The notes: a model not told the origin generated them from the sequence alone. A stretch of DNA of 64,000 nt from an uncultured Myxococcales bacterium (GCA_903847405.1 CAINDP010000135.1:1-64000); one strand, 5' to 3'. Shown: positions 16,588-26,060, counted from the stretch's first letter. Translations and numbers: made by a program.

Positions 16588-17991
16588 ATGCAGGCCGGCA
16601 AGGAAGCGCCTGGAACAGCGACGACGGAAGGTCGGAAACCCGGCGCAGGGAACGGGTCGGTGGGGCGTGGGGCAGGAGCGGCCGGGGGGCGGGACCGGAT
16701 GCGGCGCGAGGCGCGGGGACTGGGTTACGAGGATGGCGTGCGGCTGTTGAGCACCCGGTCCGGTGCAGGCGTTGGAGCGGGGGGTACGCCGTCGGCGCTG
16801 GGCGTGCTGGCCCGCGAGGAATTCGTCCGGTCCGGGATCAAGGGGCCCGAGGACGTGCGGGCGCCGACCGGTCTGGGTGGGTTCGAGGTCGCGTACGATC
16901 CGGCCGCGATGGTGGAGTGGGTGCGGATTGGGGCGGCCGTGCAGTTCCGGAATGGTATCGAGATCGTGGATGGGAAGGCGGTGGCGCAGGAGAAGGATCT
17001 CGGAGGCATTGCCGATTGGCTCAACAGTGAATTTGGAAAAGATCCCCTACAACTGAGCCGGAATGCCTTTCGCTGGCAGTGGACCGAGGGTGAGAAGGCC
17101 GCCTGGTTGAGCCGCCTGAAATCGTCGGTCGAGGAACGGTGGTCCCGGCAGTTCCTCTTCCATGCCACCGCCGAGGGCTTTGAAGGTTTGCAGGCGCTGG
17201 CCAGCGTTGACGTTGATGTGCAGGCCGGCGTCCAGGGACCTCGCGATCATTTGGCCCTGGAGGTGTTCAAGACCCCCCCGGAGCAGGCTTTGAACCTGGG
17301 ACGGTTGGAATACGGGGAGGGTGGACCTCTCGACAACCGCATGTTCCTGGAGTCCGGCGATGTCGAGGGACGAAGGGACGACTTCGGCCGCGACGCCTTC
17401 ACGTTCGACGAGGCCTTACCCGGCCTGACTCGCGAGTCATTCAGTAGCTTGAAGAGTTGGGCGATCCGGTTCAAGGCCGGCACGAACACGCCGCCCAGGA
17501 TTGTGGCTCGCGTCCAGGGCTACGGTGCCCGCCTGGTGGACAGCGCCCGGGAACGCTTTGAAGTGATGGGTGGGGTTCTGGAGGCCTACGGTTTCGACGC
17601 GTCGCGGCTGTCCTTCGAGTATGCGGGACCGGGAAGCGAGGCTATCCTGCTGGTCGGGGATGGCCGGCCGATGGTCACGGCGGATCACGAGTTCGGCCAC
17701 GCCTTTGGTTTGAAGGACGAGTATGCGAAGGACCCGGGCGGAGGTCTGGACGGGAAGGGGAAGCCCGCACCGGCCGGCGCCCCCACCGGGCACGATGAAT
17801 TGGCCCGGTGCCAGGGACTGCCCGGGGCGGTGTACGAGAACAGCGACGGCCTGATGTCCCTAGGGGAAGCGATGCGTCCGACGTATGGCGCGCCGTTCCT
17901 GTGGGCACTGAAGAAGGTCACGCGGATGGACGGATGGTCGGATCAACCGCCGGTAAAGGGTTCTGCCCCTGATCGTGAGGGAGGCCAATGA
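16588..17991 (+). CDS. HEXXH metallopeptidase-like protein, possibly eCIS-associated
   Basis: 467 aa. Residues 1-40 are Gly/Ala/Lys-rich and disordered, without a signal peptide. Residues 45-54 carry LGYEDGVRLL. The middle is mixed alpha/beta. Near the C terminus are HEFGH (His367, Glu368, His371) and KDEY, then a block around DGLMSLGEAMRPTYG. From memory, this N-terminal motif plus a zinc-site domain ending in a MS..G..MRP segment resembles proteins encoded in or near extracellular contractile injection system loci; no such locus is in this window. The start is uncertain: ATG 16588 lacks a strong ribosome site. The gene overlaps the next by ATGA (17988-17991). Confidence 0.6.
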   Translation: MQAGKEAPGTATTEGRKPGAGNGSVGRGAGAAGGRDRMRREARGLGYEDGVRLLSTRSGAGVGAGGTPSALGVLAREEFVRSGIKGPEDVRAPTGLGGFEVAYDPAAMVEWVRIGAAVQFRNGIEIVDGKAVAQEKDLGGIADWLNSEFGKDPLQLSRNAFRWQWTEGEKAAWLSRLKSSVEERWSRQFLFHATAEGFEGLQALASVDVDVQAGVQGPRDHLALEVFKTPPEQALNLGRLEYGEGGPLDNRMFLESGDVEGRRDDFGRDAFTFDEALPGLTRESFSSLKSWAIRFKAGTNTPPRIVARVQGYGARLVDSARERFEVMGGVLEAYGFDASRLSFEYAGPGSEAILLVGDGRPMVTADHEFGHAFGLKDEYAKDPGGGLDGKGKPAPAGAPTGHDELARCQGLPGAVYENSDGLMSLGEAMRPTYGAPFLWALKKVTRMDGWSDQPPVKGSAPDREGGQ

Positions 17992-18641
17992 CACGAACTT
18001 CAGCCACCGTTTGCGCCTTCCTCCTGTTCCTGGTCGTGCTGTCCCCCGGATGCTCGATGTGCGGCGCCCCTGACCTGGTGGATGCCGCGGTGGAGAGCGT
18101 GGTGGAGGAGGTGTCATCTGACCCCACGCCTTCCCCGGGGACGATCCAGGGCTCCCAGGAAGCGCCCGAACCGTTCCTGGCCGAAATGTACGTCGTCATG
18201 TTCAGGGTGAGAGATGCCTACAAGAAGCGCATTCTGCAGGACGGCTCCGTCTGGCGATACACCGACCGGCGAATATTGTTCAACGAGTCGTCAAAGAAGG
18301 TTGAAGGAACGATTGTCCCCCGGGCCTGGTGGTTCGACGGCGAACGCCTTGCACCGTCGGAAGTCCGGGCTCTGACCGTCGCAATCCGTGATCTGGGAAT
18401 CATGCTGCTTCCGATGGAACCGCCTCCCCCGACGGGAACTCTGATTGGCGCCCACGAGACAGACTGGTCCTTTTCGCTCGACGGCCTGACCAACACGGTC
18501 GTCACGCTGCAGGGACAGCCCCGCCCCGAGATTGACCGCTTTGAACGCCTCTTGGACGTGGCCACCGACAACGTGATTCAACGCTGGCGTCGAGACCGTG
18601 GGCTGGAACACGATCCTGTAGTTCCCCTCCCTGCCCCCTGA
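17988..18641 (+). CDS. Predicted lipoprotein coupled to the HEXXH protein
   Basis: 217 aa. The hydrophobic signal ends in SPGC (Cys near residue 22), followed by CSMCG-type Cys residues and an acidic linker. The mature domain of about 150 residues has alternating hydrophobic and charged segments and no motif I recognise. It is translated by ATGA overlap with the HEXXH gene, with a GAGGGAGG site, so the two products probably work together. A membrane anchor, inhibitor or immunity role for the metallopeptidase-like protein is conceivable, but this is speculation. Confidence 0.7.
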   Translation: MTRTSATVCAFLLFLVVLSPGCSMCGAPDLVDAAVESVVEEVSSDPTPSPGTIQGSQEAPEPFLAEMYVVMFRVRDAYKKRILQDGSVWRYTDRRILFNESSKKVEGTIVPRAWWFDGERLAPSEVRALTVAIRDLGIMLLPMEPPPPTGTLIGAHETDWSFSLDGLTNTVVTLQGQPRPEIDRFERLLDVATDNVIQRWRRDRGLEHDPVVPLPAP

Positions 18642-18701
18642 ACCGCCCGCCCCGCGCCCCCGCCCTCCCATATCCATTGCCCACCCCGGCCTTGTGCCAT
18701 A

Positions 18702-18755
18702 CCGTACCCGTACCCGTACCCGTACCCGTACCCGTACCCGTACCCGTACCCGTAC
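18702..18755. repeat. Hexanucleotide tandem repeat (CCGTAC)9
   Basis: Nine perfect copies of CCGTAC, with partial copies at both ends, fill the gap between the lipoprotein and ppk2. The array ends 39 bp before the PPK2 start codon. Each unit contains the self-complementary GTAC. The repeat is non-coding on the calls made here; reading frames through it give only Arg-Thr or Gly-Thr runs. Copy-number change would move upstream promoter elements by 6 bp steps. Confidence 0.95.
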
Positions 18756-18794
18756 CGGATCCCGTTCCTGTCCCCCCCACCCCGGAGGCGCCCC

Positions 18795-19598
18795 ATGCAC
18801 ACCCCGCACCGCATCGAAAACGGCCGGAAATTCCGCATCGCCTCCCTCTCCCCCACCCCCCCGAAGAACGCCCCGTCCAAGCCCGACGGCATCCGTGCGA
18901 CCGAAACCCTGCTGCCGCGCCTGTACGCGCTGCAGGAAAAACTGTTTGCGGACGGCCGGAAGGGCCTGCTGATCGTCCTGCAGGCGATGGATACGGGGGG
19001 CAAGGACGGGACCGTGCAGCACGTGTTCAGCGGGGTCAATCCCATGGGCTGCCGCGTCACCAGTTTCAAGGCCCCGACGCCCGAGGAACTGCGGCATCCC
19101 TTCCTGTGGCGGGCCACGAATGCCCTTCCGCCCCGGGGCAGCATCGGCATCTTCAACCGCTCCCACTACGAGGACGTCCTGGTCGTCCGGGTCCACGACC
19201 TGGTGCCGAAACCGGTCTGGTCCCGACGCTATTCGCAGATCAACGAATGGGAACGCATGCTGACCGAGGACGGGTACGTCGTCCTGAAGTTCTTCCTGCA
19301 CATCGGTCGGGACGAGCAGAAGGAGCGCCTCCAGGCCCGGCTGGACGACCCGGCGAAGCGGTGGAAGTTCGAGCCCGCCGACCTCGCCGAGCGCAAGCAC
19401 TGGGACGACTACATGAAGGCCTACCAGGACGTGATCCGGAAGTGCTCGACCCCCTGGGCGCCCTGGGTCGTGGTCCCGTCAAACCGGAAGTGGTACCGGA
19501 ACCTCGTCGTGGCCAGCGCCATCGTCGATGCGCTGCAGAAACTGGATCTGAAACTTCCGGAGCCCGACTTCGACCCGTCGGCGATCCGGATCGAGTGA
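18795..19598 (+). CDS. Polyphosphate kinase 2 family protein
   Basis: 267 aa, the usual size of a one-domain PPK2. It transfers phosphate between polyphosphate and nucleotides (AMP, ADP or GDP depending on class). The Walker A-like loop is MDTGGKDGT, followed by the lid-type segment SFKAPTPEE and IGIFNRSHYEDVLVVRVH, which carries the Walker B-like Asp. The Trp-rich C terminus (YMKAYQD, WVVVPSNRKWYRN) is also typical. ATG 18795 is preceded by GGAGGCG. The exact class (ADP- or AMP-using) cannot be fixed by eye. Confidence 0.92.
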   Translation: MHTPHRIENGRKFRIASLSPTPPKNAPSKPDGIRATETLLPRLYALQEKLFADGRKGLLIVLQAMDTGGKDGTVQHVFSGVNPMGCRVTSFKAPTPEELRHPFLWRATNALPPRGSIGIFNRSHYEDVLVVRVHDLVPKPVWSRRYSQINEWERMLTEDGYVVLKFFLHIGRDEQKERLQARLDDPAKRWKFEPADLAERKHWDDYMKAYQDVIRKCSTPWAPWVVVPSNRKWYRNLVVASAIVDALQKLDLKLPEPDFDPSAIRIE

Positions 19599-19724
19599 AG
19601 CCGTCCGGCGTCCCCATGTCAGCAACTAGCACTTTGTCGTCGATTTCAGACAGAATCGTTCGCGGATTTCCATCGGCATCATCCGGCGGCGGGCTTCCCC
19701 TCTCCCGACGCAAGGAGGCTCGCC

Positions 19725-21884
19725 ATGATCCGACCGATCCACGTCCTGGTGATCGAGCAGCGGGCGTCCGACGTCGAGGTGCTGCAGGTCCTCCTGGCCG
19801 GCGCGGACGAGGGTCCCTTCGTCGTCGAAAGCGAAACCACGCTCGCCGGGGGGCTGGAACGGCTGGTGCGGGGCGGGATCGATATCGTCCTGCTGGGGCT
19901 GGACCTCCCCGACGCCTCCGGTTTCGATGCGCTGGCCCGGCTGGTCAAGGCGGCACCCGAGGTCCCCGTGGTCGTCATGACCGGCGTGGAGGACCGCGCG
20001 AAGGGGCTGGAGGCGGTGCGGCTGGGCGCGCAGGACTACGTGCTCCGGGGGCGGGCCGCAGCCTCGAGCCTCGTGCGCATCGTCCGGTACGCGATCGAAC
20101 GGAAGCGTTCCCAGGAAACGCTGCGTCACAGCGAGGAGCGCCATCGCCTGCTGTTCAACAGCATCAACGATGCGGTGTTCGTCCACGGCCTGTCCGACGA
20201 AGGCCTCCCCATGCGATTCACGGAGGTCAACGACATCGCGTGCCGGCGGCTGGGGTATTCCCGGGACGAACTGCTGGCGCTGGGACCCTTGGACATCGAC
20301 GGCCCCGAGGGCCTGGCGCTGGTCCCCGACATGATGGCGCGGCTTCGGGCCGACGGCTTCGCGGCGTGGGAGGGCGAGCACGTCACGAAGGATGGCCGCC
20401 GGATCCCGGTCGAAATCGGCAACCGCCTGTTCCACATGGACGGCCGGCCCACGATCCTGTCGACGGTCCACGACATTTCCTTGCGCCGTCAGCGCGATCG
20501 CGATCTGCGCGAAGCCCACCGCAAGTTGAACTCGCTGCTGAACAACCTCCCGGGCGTGTTCTACCGGTGCGCCAACGATCCGCTGTGGACGATGGAATAC
20601 ATGAGCCTGGGGGCGCTGGAACTGACGGGCCACCCGGCCGAGGCCTTCATCGGGAACCATGCGCTGTCGTTCTCCGTCATCATCGATCCGGACGACCGGC
20701 AGAGGGTCTGGGACGAAATCGAACAGGCCCTGGCGGTCCGGCGGGCGTTCACGCTGGAATACCGCATCCACACGGCGAATGGCGACACGAAGTGGGTGTG
20801 GGAACGGGGCTCGGGCATCATCGCCGACGGGCAGATGATCGCGCTGGAAGGCTTCATCACCGACATCACCGAGCGCAGCCTGGCGACCCAGGCGCTGCGC
20901 GAGGCCGAGGAAAAGTACCGCCACGTCGTGGACCACGTCAGCGACGGCATCGGCATTTCGAACCAGGAGGGGCGCATCCTGTTCGCGAACCCTGCCCTGG
21001 CCAGGATGGTGGGTGTCGACGATCCCGATGCGCTGGTCGGCCGGAAGGTCAGCGAGTTCGTGTCCCCGGAAGTCTCGGAGGAACTGCAGCAGCGGATGTT
21101 CCACGACGCGGCCCGGGCGGGACCGTTCGCGGAGCCCCTCGTCGAAAGGTTTCCGATCCGGAGGCAGGACGGGACCGAGGCCATCCTGGAGGTCCGGGCA
21201 TCCGGCAGCGGGTCCGACGGGAACGGCCTCATTCTGAACGGGGTGCTCCGGGACATCACGCGGGAGGTTCGCGCGGCGAGGGTCGAGGAGGAAAGCCACC
21301 AGCGGATCCGCAAGGCCCTGGAGGGGACGATCCTGGCGATGTCGCGCACGGTCGAAACGCGTGATCCCTACACCGCCGGCCACCAGCGCCGCGTGGCGGA
21401 ACTGGCCCGGGCGATCGCGGTGATGATGGGCATGCAGGACTCGCGCGTGGAGGGCCTGTACTACGCAGGCCTGGTGCACGACGTCGGGAAGATCGGGCTG
21501 CCCGCCGAGATCCTGTCCAAGCCCAGCAAACTGACCTCGACCGAGTTCCAGTTGATCCAGAGCCACTCGGCCCTGGGCGCCGACATCATCGGGGACATCG
21601 ATTTCCCCTGGCCCATCGCCACGATGGTCCGGCAGCACCACGAACGCCTGGACGGGACGGGCTACCCGGACCGGCTGCCGGGGACGGAAATCCTGCTGGA
21701 GTCGCTGATTCTGGCCGTCGCCGACGTCGTGGAAGCCATGGTGTCCGACCGGCCCTACCGGCCCGGCCTGGGCGTCGGGGTCGCCCTGGCGGAAATCCAG
21801 GCGGGATCGGGCACGCGGTATGATGCGGACGTGGTCGCTGCGTGTGTCCAGGTGGTTCGCGACCAGGAATGGCGCTTCGACTGA
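19725..21884 (+). CDS. Pseudo-receiver/PAS/HD-GYP signalling protein
   Basis: 719 aa. Residues 1-120 form a response-regulator receiver fold in which the phospho-acceptor Asp is Gly58 (VLLGLDLPD), the first acidic pocket is degenerate (IEQ), and the conserved Lys is Arg (DYVLRG). Three PAS/PAC modules follow (about 140-260, 275-390 and 395-530). The C terminus is an HD-GYP domain with HDVGKIG and HHERLDGTGYP, the hallmark of cyclic-di-GMP phosphodiesterases. The receiver probably cannot be phosphorylated, so signalling likely enters through the PAS domains. The ATG has AAGGAGG. No partner kinase is adjacent. Confidence 0.9.
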   Translation: MIRPIHVLVIEQRASDVEVLQVLLAGADEGPFVVESETTLAGGLERLVRGGIDIVLLGLDLPDASGFDALARLVKAAPEVPVVVMTGVEDRAKGLEAVRLGAQDYVLRGRAAASSLVRIVRYAIERKRSQETLRHSEERHRLLFNSINDAVFVHGLSDEGLPMRFTEVNDIACRRLGYSRDELLALGPLDIDGPEGLALVPDMMARLRADGFAAWEGEHVTKDGRRIPVEIGNRLFHMDGRPTILSTVHDISLRRQRDRDLREAHRKLNSLLNNLPGVFYRCANDPLWTMEYMSLGALELTGHPAEAFIGNHALSFSVIIDPDDRQRVWDEIEQALAVRRAFTLEYRIHTANGDTKWVWERGSGIIADGQMIALEGFITDITERSLATQALREAEEKYRHVVDHVSDGIGISNQEGRILFANPALARMVGVDDPDALVGRKVSEFVSPEVSEELQQRMFHDAARAGPFAEPLVERFPIRRQDGTEAILEVRASGSGSDGNGLILNGVLRDITREVRAARVEEESHQRIRKALEGTILAMSRTVETRDPYTAGHQRRVAELARAIAVMMGMQDSRVEGLYYAGLVHDVGKIGLPAEILSKPSKLTSTEFQLIQSHSALGADIIGDIDFPWPIATMVRQHHERLDGTGYPDRLPGTEILLESLILAVADVVEAMVSDRPYRPGLGVGVALAEIQAGSGTRYDADVVAACVQVVRDQEWRFD

Positions 21885-22021
21885 CTGCCCGTCCTGCTCG
21901 ATACCCTGAATGAATCGTCCCCAGGTCCGTCGAATCGCCGTGTCGGGTCGTTCCGGGGCCCTAGGACTCCGGGCCCGCCGGTAGTATCATTCGCCCCCGG
22001 GAACCCGGGTGAGGGAGGACC

Positions 22022-22855
22022 ATGAAAACGCGAATCCTGGCGCCAGTCGTGGCGATCGTGCTGTTCGTGTCGGGGGCGGCGGTCGCGGGACCGACCGATG
22101 TGGCCATCAACGTGACGCGCCTGGGCGGCGACACCGTGTCCGCGCAGCCGTTCGTGGATCGCTTCCTGCGCCACGTCGAATCGAAGGTCGGCTGGGCCGC
22201 CGGTTCGGCGAAGGGCGCCTTCCTGGTGTCGCGAAAGGACGTGCTGGCCTACGTGGCGGATACGAAGCCCGGCATCGGGATGATCGAGCCGGGCCTGTAC
22301 TTCGAAATGCGCAAGGCCTGGGGGCTCCAGGCGATCCTGCAGGTCGAAAGCAGCGAACTGGTCTCGCCGCGGCTCCACGTCGTGGTCAAGGATCCGGCGA
22401 TCCAGACCCTGGACGACCTGAAGGGCAAGCGCCTCTGGACGCTCCTCGCCGACACCCCGGCCTACCTGTCGAAGGTCGTCCTGGACGGGAAGGTCGACGC
22501 CGGGACGTTCTTCACCCTCAAGCAGATCGGCCAGGCCCTGCGTGGCGCGAAGGCCGTGATCCGGGGCGATTGCGAGGCGACGATCCTCGACGACGAGCAG
22601 TTGGCGAAGTCGAAGGAAGTCACCGGCGGCACGGAACTGCGGGCGATCTACTCGTCGCCGCCGCTGCCGTCGATCCCGATCGTCTCCTTCGGCGGGAACA
22701 TGAAGCCCGCGGATCGGGAGACCCTGGTCAAGGCCTTCACGGCGATGTGCGCATCCTCGGATGGCGCCTCGATCTGCAAGGAAATGCACGTGGGGCGTTT
22801 CGTGCCCCTGGACGCGACGGTGTTCGGCGCCGCCCAGAAGCGATTCGGCGACTAG
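22022..22855 (+). CDS. Periplasmic PhnD-like substrate-binding protein
   Basis: 277 aa with a Sec signal peptide (residues 1-23, cleavage near AVAG). The fold resembles PhnD-type phosphate/phosphonate-binding proteins: an early VAINVTRLGGDT strand, IGMIEPGLYFEM, and LHVVVKDPAIQTLDDLKGKRLWT, which is the typical DLKGK block. It lies 39 bp upstream of an RND transporter, and no ABC permease or ATPase gene is nearby. It may deliver or sense a ligand for that transporter. The ligand is unknown. ATG has GAGGGAGGA. Confidence 0.75.
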   Translation: MKTRILAPVVAIVLFVSGAAVAGPTDVAINVTRLGGDTVSAQPFVDRFLRHVESKVGWAAGSAKGAFLVSRKDVLAYVADTKPGIGMIEPGLYFEMRKAWGLQAILQVESSELVSPRLHVVVKDPAIQTLDDLKGKRLWTLLADTPAYLSKVVLDGKVDAGTFFTLKQIGQALRGAKAVIRGDCEATILDDEQLAKSKEVTGGTELRAIYSSPPLPSIPIVSFGGNMKPADRETLVKAFTAMCASSDGASICKEMHVGRFVPLDATVFGAAQKRFGD

Positions 22856-22894
22856 CCCGGCCGGTCCCGCACCGGCGACACGGAGTTCCGACCC

Positions 22895-25216
22895 ATGAGT
22901 GCACGCAGCGAAGTGTTCCTCCAGAAGGCGTTCCGCTACATCGTCGCAAAGCGGTGGTGGGTCGTCGGCATCTACGCCGTCCTGCTGGGCATCAGCATTC
23001 CGTTCGCGATCCGCGTCGATCAGGACAACGGCATCGATCGCCTGATCGTCAAGGAAGACCCGGACTTCATCGCGACGCAGAATTTCGCGCGTGTATTCGG
23101 GGCCAGCGAGTTCGTGGTCCTGTTCGCCGAGGCCGACGATCCCTACGCGCCGGACGTCATCGCGGCCGTGGACGCGCTGGACCGGCGGCTGTCCGCGATC
23201 CCGAAGGTCGCGTCGAACTCGATCCTGTCGATCTACCACCGGGCGCGCCCCGACGCGGACCCCGTGGCCGATCCGGGGGCCTTCAAGACCTTCGCGACGG
23301 GGACGGCCCTCTTCGGGCAGCAGGGGATGGTTGGCGACCATTTCTATGGCCTGCCGCTGATCCTGGACGTGCGGGACGGCGACCAGCGCGAGGAAGCGCT
23401 GAAGGCGATCGACGCCGCGACGGCCGACCTGATCGCGAGCCCGGCCCCCCTGAACGCGCTGCGCAAGGTCGGCGAGCCGTACGTCAACAGCTATCTGAAC
23501 GAAAAGACATCGTCGGGCGGGATGCGCCTGTTCCCGGTCTTCGGCGGGTTCGTCATCCTGCTGTGCTGGGGCCTGTACCGGTCGGGCCGCGCGCTGTTCG
23601 CCATCATCATCTCGATGCTGGTGAACGTGGCGCTGTGCGTGGGCTACATCGGGATCGTCGGCGGGACGTTCACCATCGTGTCCGTCATGGTGCCGATGAC
23701 CATCATGGTCACGTGCCTGGCCACGCTGGTCTACATCCATTCCCGCTATGTCGAGCAGCCCCCCGACTGCACCGTGGACGACCACCAGGCCTTCGCGCTG
23801 GCGAACAAGTTCCTGCCGTGCACCGCGTCGGTCTTCGCGTCGGCCGCCGGATTCGCGGCGCTGGTGGTGTCGGACATCCGCCCGATCCGCGAGATGGGCG
23901 TGTGGCTGGCCATCGGGCTGGTGTTCACGTGGCTGGTGTCGTTCACGCTGTTCCCTGCGCTGCAGAAGATCCTGCACACGCCCACCCAGGTGGAGCGGAA
24001 GACTTCGGCCCAGTGGTTCGAGCATGTGGCCGCCTGGATGCCGCCCGTCACGTACCGGTGGCGCTGGACGACCGTGCTGCTGGCGCTGGCGATGTCGGCC
24101 GCGGGCGCGGTGGCGCTGTTCGGGCTGCCGGGCGTCGTCGCGCCGATGAAGATCCTCACCGACCCGATCGACTACGTGAACTCCGATTCGCAGTTGTACA
24201 AGGACACGCGCCGGGTCGGCGAACTGATGCCCGGCCTGTCGATGTCCGAGGTCTGGTTGAAGGGCAAGGTCGGCAGCCTGAACCAGCCCGAAATCCTCAC
24301 CGGCCTGGATGCCTTCCAGCAGGCTCTGGAAAAGGAGCCGATGGTGGGCTCGGCGGTGGGCGTCACGACCGTCCTGCGGATGATGCGCTACATCGGCGGC
24401 AAGGGCGACGTGCTGCCCCAGGACCCCGACGAGATGGCGACCGTCGCGGACAGCCTGGAAACGGCGATCCGGCAGGAGCCGCTGCTGTCCCGGTTCGTGG
24501 ACACGAAGGACATGGCCCAGACGCACATCACGCTGGTGACCCGGATCAACGACTTCCCGCTGTGGCTGGAACTGGACAAGCGGGTGGCGGACATCTGGGC
24601 GGCGACGCTGGTGAAGCATCCCGCCTTGAAGGAACTGGGCACCGATGCGCCGCAGATGGTCGGGGCCGTCCGGCTGCAGTCCAAGGTGGGGCACAACCTG
24701 GTGCCGACGCTGACGGAGTCCTTCGCCCTGACCGTCGCGATCATCTTCAGCGTGTTCCTGGTGGTGTTCCGCAACGGCGCGGCCCGCCTGATGGCCATGA
24801 TCCCGTCCCTGTTCGCGATCCTGGTGATGTTCGGCATCATGCGGTTGACGGGGATGTCCCTGAACGTGGCGACGATCCTGATCGCCTCGACGGTGCTGGG
24901 CACCTCGGAAAACGACCAGATCCATTTCTTCTACCACTTCCTGGAAAAGAAGAACGGCGGCACGACCGAGGAGGGGCTGCGCCATACGACCCTGATCGCG
25001 GGCCGGTCCATCTTCTTCGCCACGCTGATCAATGCGCTGGGATTCCTGGCCTTCGCGCTGTCGGACCTGCCGCCGATCCGGCAGTTCGCGATCCTGGCCG
25101 CCGTGGCCTTCGCGCTGTCGATGATCGCCGACTTCACGGCCCTGCCCGGCGCCCTGTGGATGGTCTTCAAGGACAAGCCCGATGCGCTGAAGACCCCCGC
25201 GGACGCGAAGGCCTGA
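22895..25216 (+). CDS. RND/MMPL-family membrane transporter
   Basis: 773 aa with the duplicated layout of RND-superfamily exporters: one N-terminal helix, a periplasmic domain, five helices (about 205-390), then the same again (about 395-760). The second half has the relay-type motif GTSENDQIHF. The matching first-half segment (MVPMTIMVTCLATLVYIHSRY) has no acidic residue, so proton coupling may be asymmetric. It is related to the lipid or hopanoid exporters of the MMPL/HpnN group rather than to tripartite drug pumps. It forms a likely operon with the upstream binding protein. Substrate unknown. Confidence 0.85.
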   Translation: MSARSEVFLQKAFRYIVAKRWWVVGIYAVLLGISIPFAIRVDQDNGIDRLIVKEDPDFIATQNFARVFGASEFVVLFAEADDPYAPDVIAAVDALDRRLSAIPKVASNSILSIYHRARPDADPVADPGAFKTFATGTALFGQQGMVGDHFYGLPLILDVRDGDQREEALKAIDAATADLIASPAPLNALRKVGEPYVNSYLNEKTSSGGMRLFPVFGGFVILLCWGLYRSGRALFAIIISMLVNVALCVGYIGIVGGTFTIVSVMVPMTIMVTCLATLVYIHSRYVEQPPDCTVDDHQAFALANKFLPCTASVFASAAGFAALVVSDIRPIREMGVWLAIGLVFTWLVSFTLFPALQKILHTPTQVERKTSAQWFEHVAAWMPPVTYRWRWTTVLLALAMSAAGAVALFGLPGVVAPMKILTDPIDYVNSDSQLYKDTRRVGELMPGLSMSEVWLKGKVGSLNQPEILTGLDAFQQALEKEPMVGSAVGVTTVLRMMRYIGGKGDVLPQDPDEMATVADSLETAIRQEPLLSRFVDTKDMAQTHITLVTRINDFPLWLELDKRVADIWAATLVKHPALKELGTDAPQMVGAVRLQSKVGHNLVPTLTESFALTVAIIFSVFLVVFRNGAARLMAMIPSLFAILVMFGIMRLTGMSLNVATILIASTVLGTSENDQIHFFYHFLEKKNGGTTEEGLRHTTLIAGRSIFFATLINALGFLAFALSDLPPIRQFAILAAVAFALSMIADFTALPGALWMVFKDKPDALKTPADAKA

Positions 25217-25259
25217 TCAACCCCCCCGGATCGCCGCAGGGTTCCCCTTCATCGCGCCG

Positions 25260-25973
25260 TCATTTCGCCAGCAGTTGCAGCGTCCCCTGCACGATCGGTC
25301 CCACGCCCCGGGCGTAAATCCGGGCGGTCCGCCCCGCCTTCAGGGGCGTCCATTCGGAGGTGACGAGGGTGTCGGTGAAGGAACCCACCGGAAGGGTGAC
25401 CGCGATCCCCTCGCCCGTCACGGTGGCGTGCAGTTGGGCGACCTCCGGGGCGTCCTCGACGGCCCAGGTGTCCCCGAGGCCGGGCGACGGGGGCATGCGG
25501 ATCCCCGGGTGGTTGGGGCCGCCCGCGCGCCAGGTGCCCTCGTGGCTGGTCACGGTGTCGCCGGTGTATACGTCCACGTCCCGGCCGAAGGTGCAGACGG
25601 TTCCGTCGGGCGCCATGGCGAAGAAGTGCCGCAGCACCGCCGACAAGGCTCCGTTGACCGACTGGCGCTCCTCGACCACCCGCGTGGCGACGCCCTCGAC
25701 GGCCTCGGTGGCATCCGGCACGGTCCAGGCAAGGCGCACGGTGTTGGTCCCGTCCTTGCCCTCCAGGACCCAGGACGCGCCCACGACCACCGGGTGGAAC
25801 GGGTTGTCGATGACCAGCGAGAAGGGGCCGTTCGCCGGGGCGCAGACCGACGGGTCCAGCGGTGGGGGGACGTCCCCGCCGCCCGTGTCGGAGCCGTTCG
25901 TGGACGCGGCGCAGCCCCACGCCAGGACAGACGTCCCGAGGGCGCACAGCATCGTCGATGTCACGGAGCGCAT
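25260..25973 (-). CDS. Predicted lipoprotein, function unknown
   Basis: 237 aa with signal peptide and lipobox AWGC (Cys near residue 21), then a short Ser/Gly/Asp linker. The mature domain is Val/Thr/Gly-rich and mostly beta, with a VCTFGRDVDVYTGD segment that recurs in secreted proteins of this type. It is divergent from the histidine kinase gene; the 125-bp gap carries the kinase promoter. Convergent with the RND gene, 43 bp away. Confidence 0.75.
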   Translation of the reverse strand: MRSVTSTMLCALGTSVLAWGCAASTNGSDTGGGDVPPPLDPSVCAPANGPFSLVIDNPFHPVVVGASWVLEGKDGTNTVRLAWTVPDATEAVEGVATRVVEERQSVNGALSAVLRHFFAMAPDGTVCTFGRDVDVYTGDTVTSHEGTWRAGGPNHPGIRMPPSPGLGDTWAVEDAPEVAQLHATVTGEGIAVTLPVGSFTDTLVTSEWTPLKAGRTARIYARGVGPIVQGTLQLLAK

Positions 25974-26060
25974 GGGGATCTCCCGAGAGGTGTCCCCGTC
26001 ACGATAGGGGTGCGGGGCGGGGCCGTCAACGCAACCGTGGGGGGACTCTGCCGAAACGAA

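Noticed and set aside
21755-24985. A 3.2-kb minus-strand open frame antisense to the RND transporter
   Set aside because: Composition is His/Asp/Arg/Gln-rich with no domain; the plus strand has clear membrane helices and motifs.
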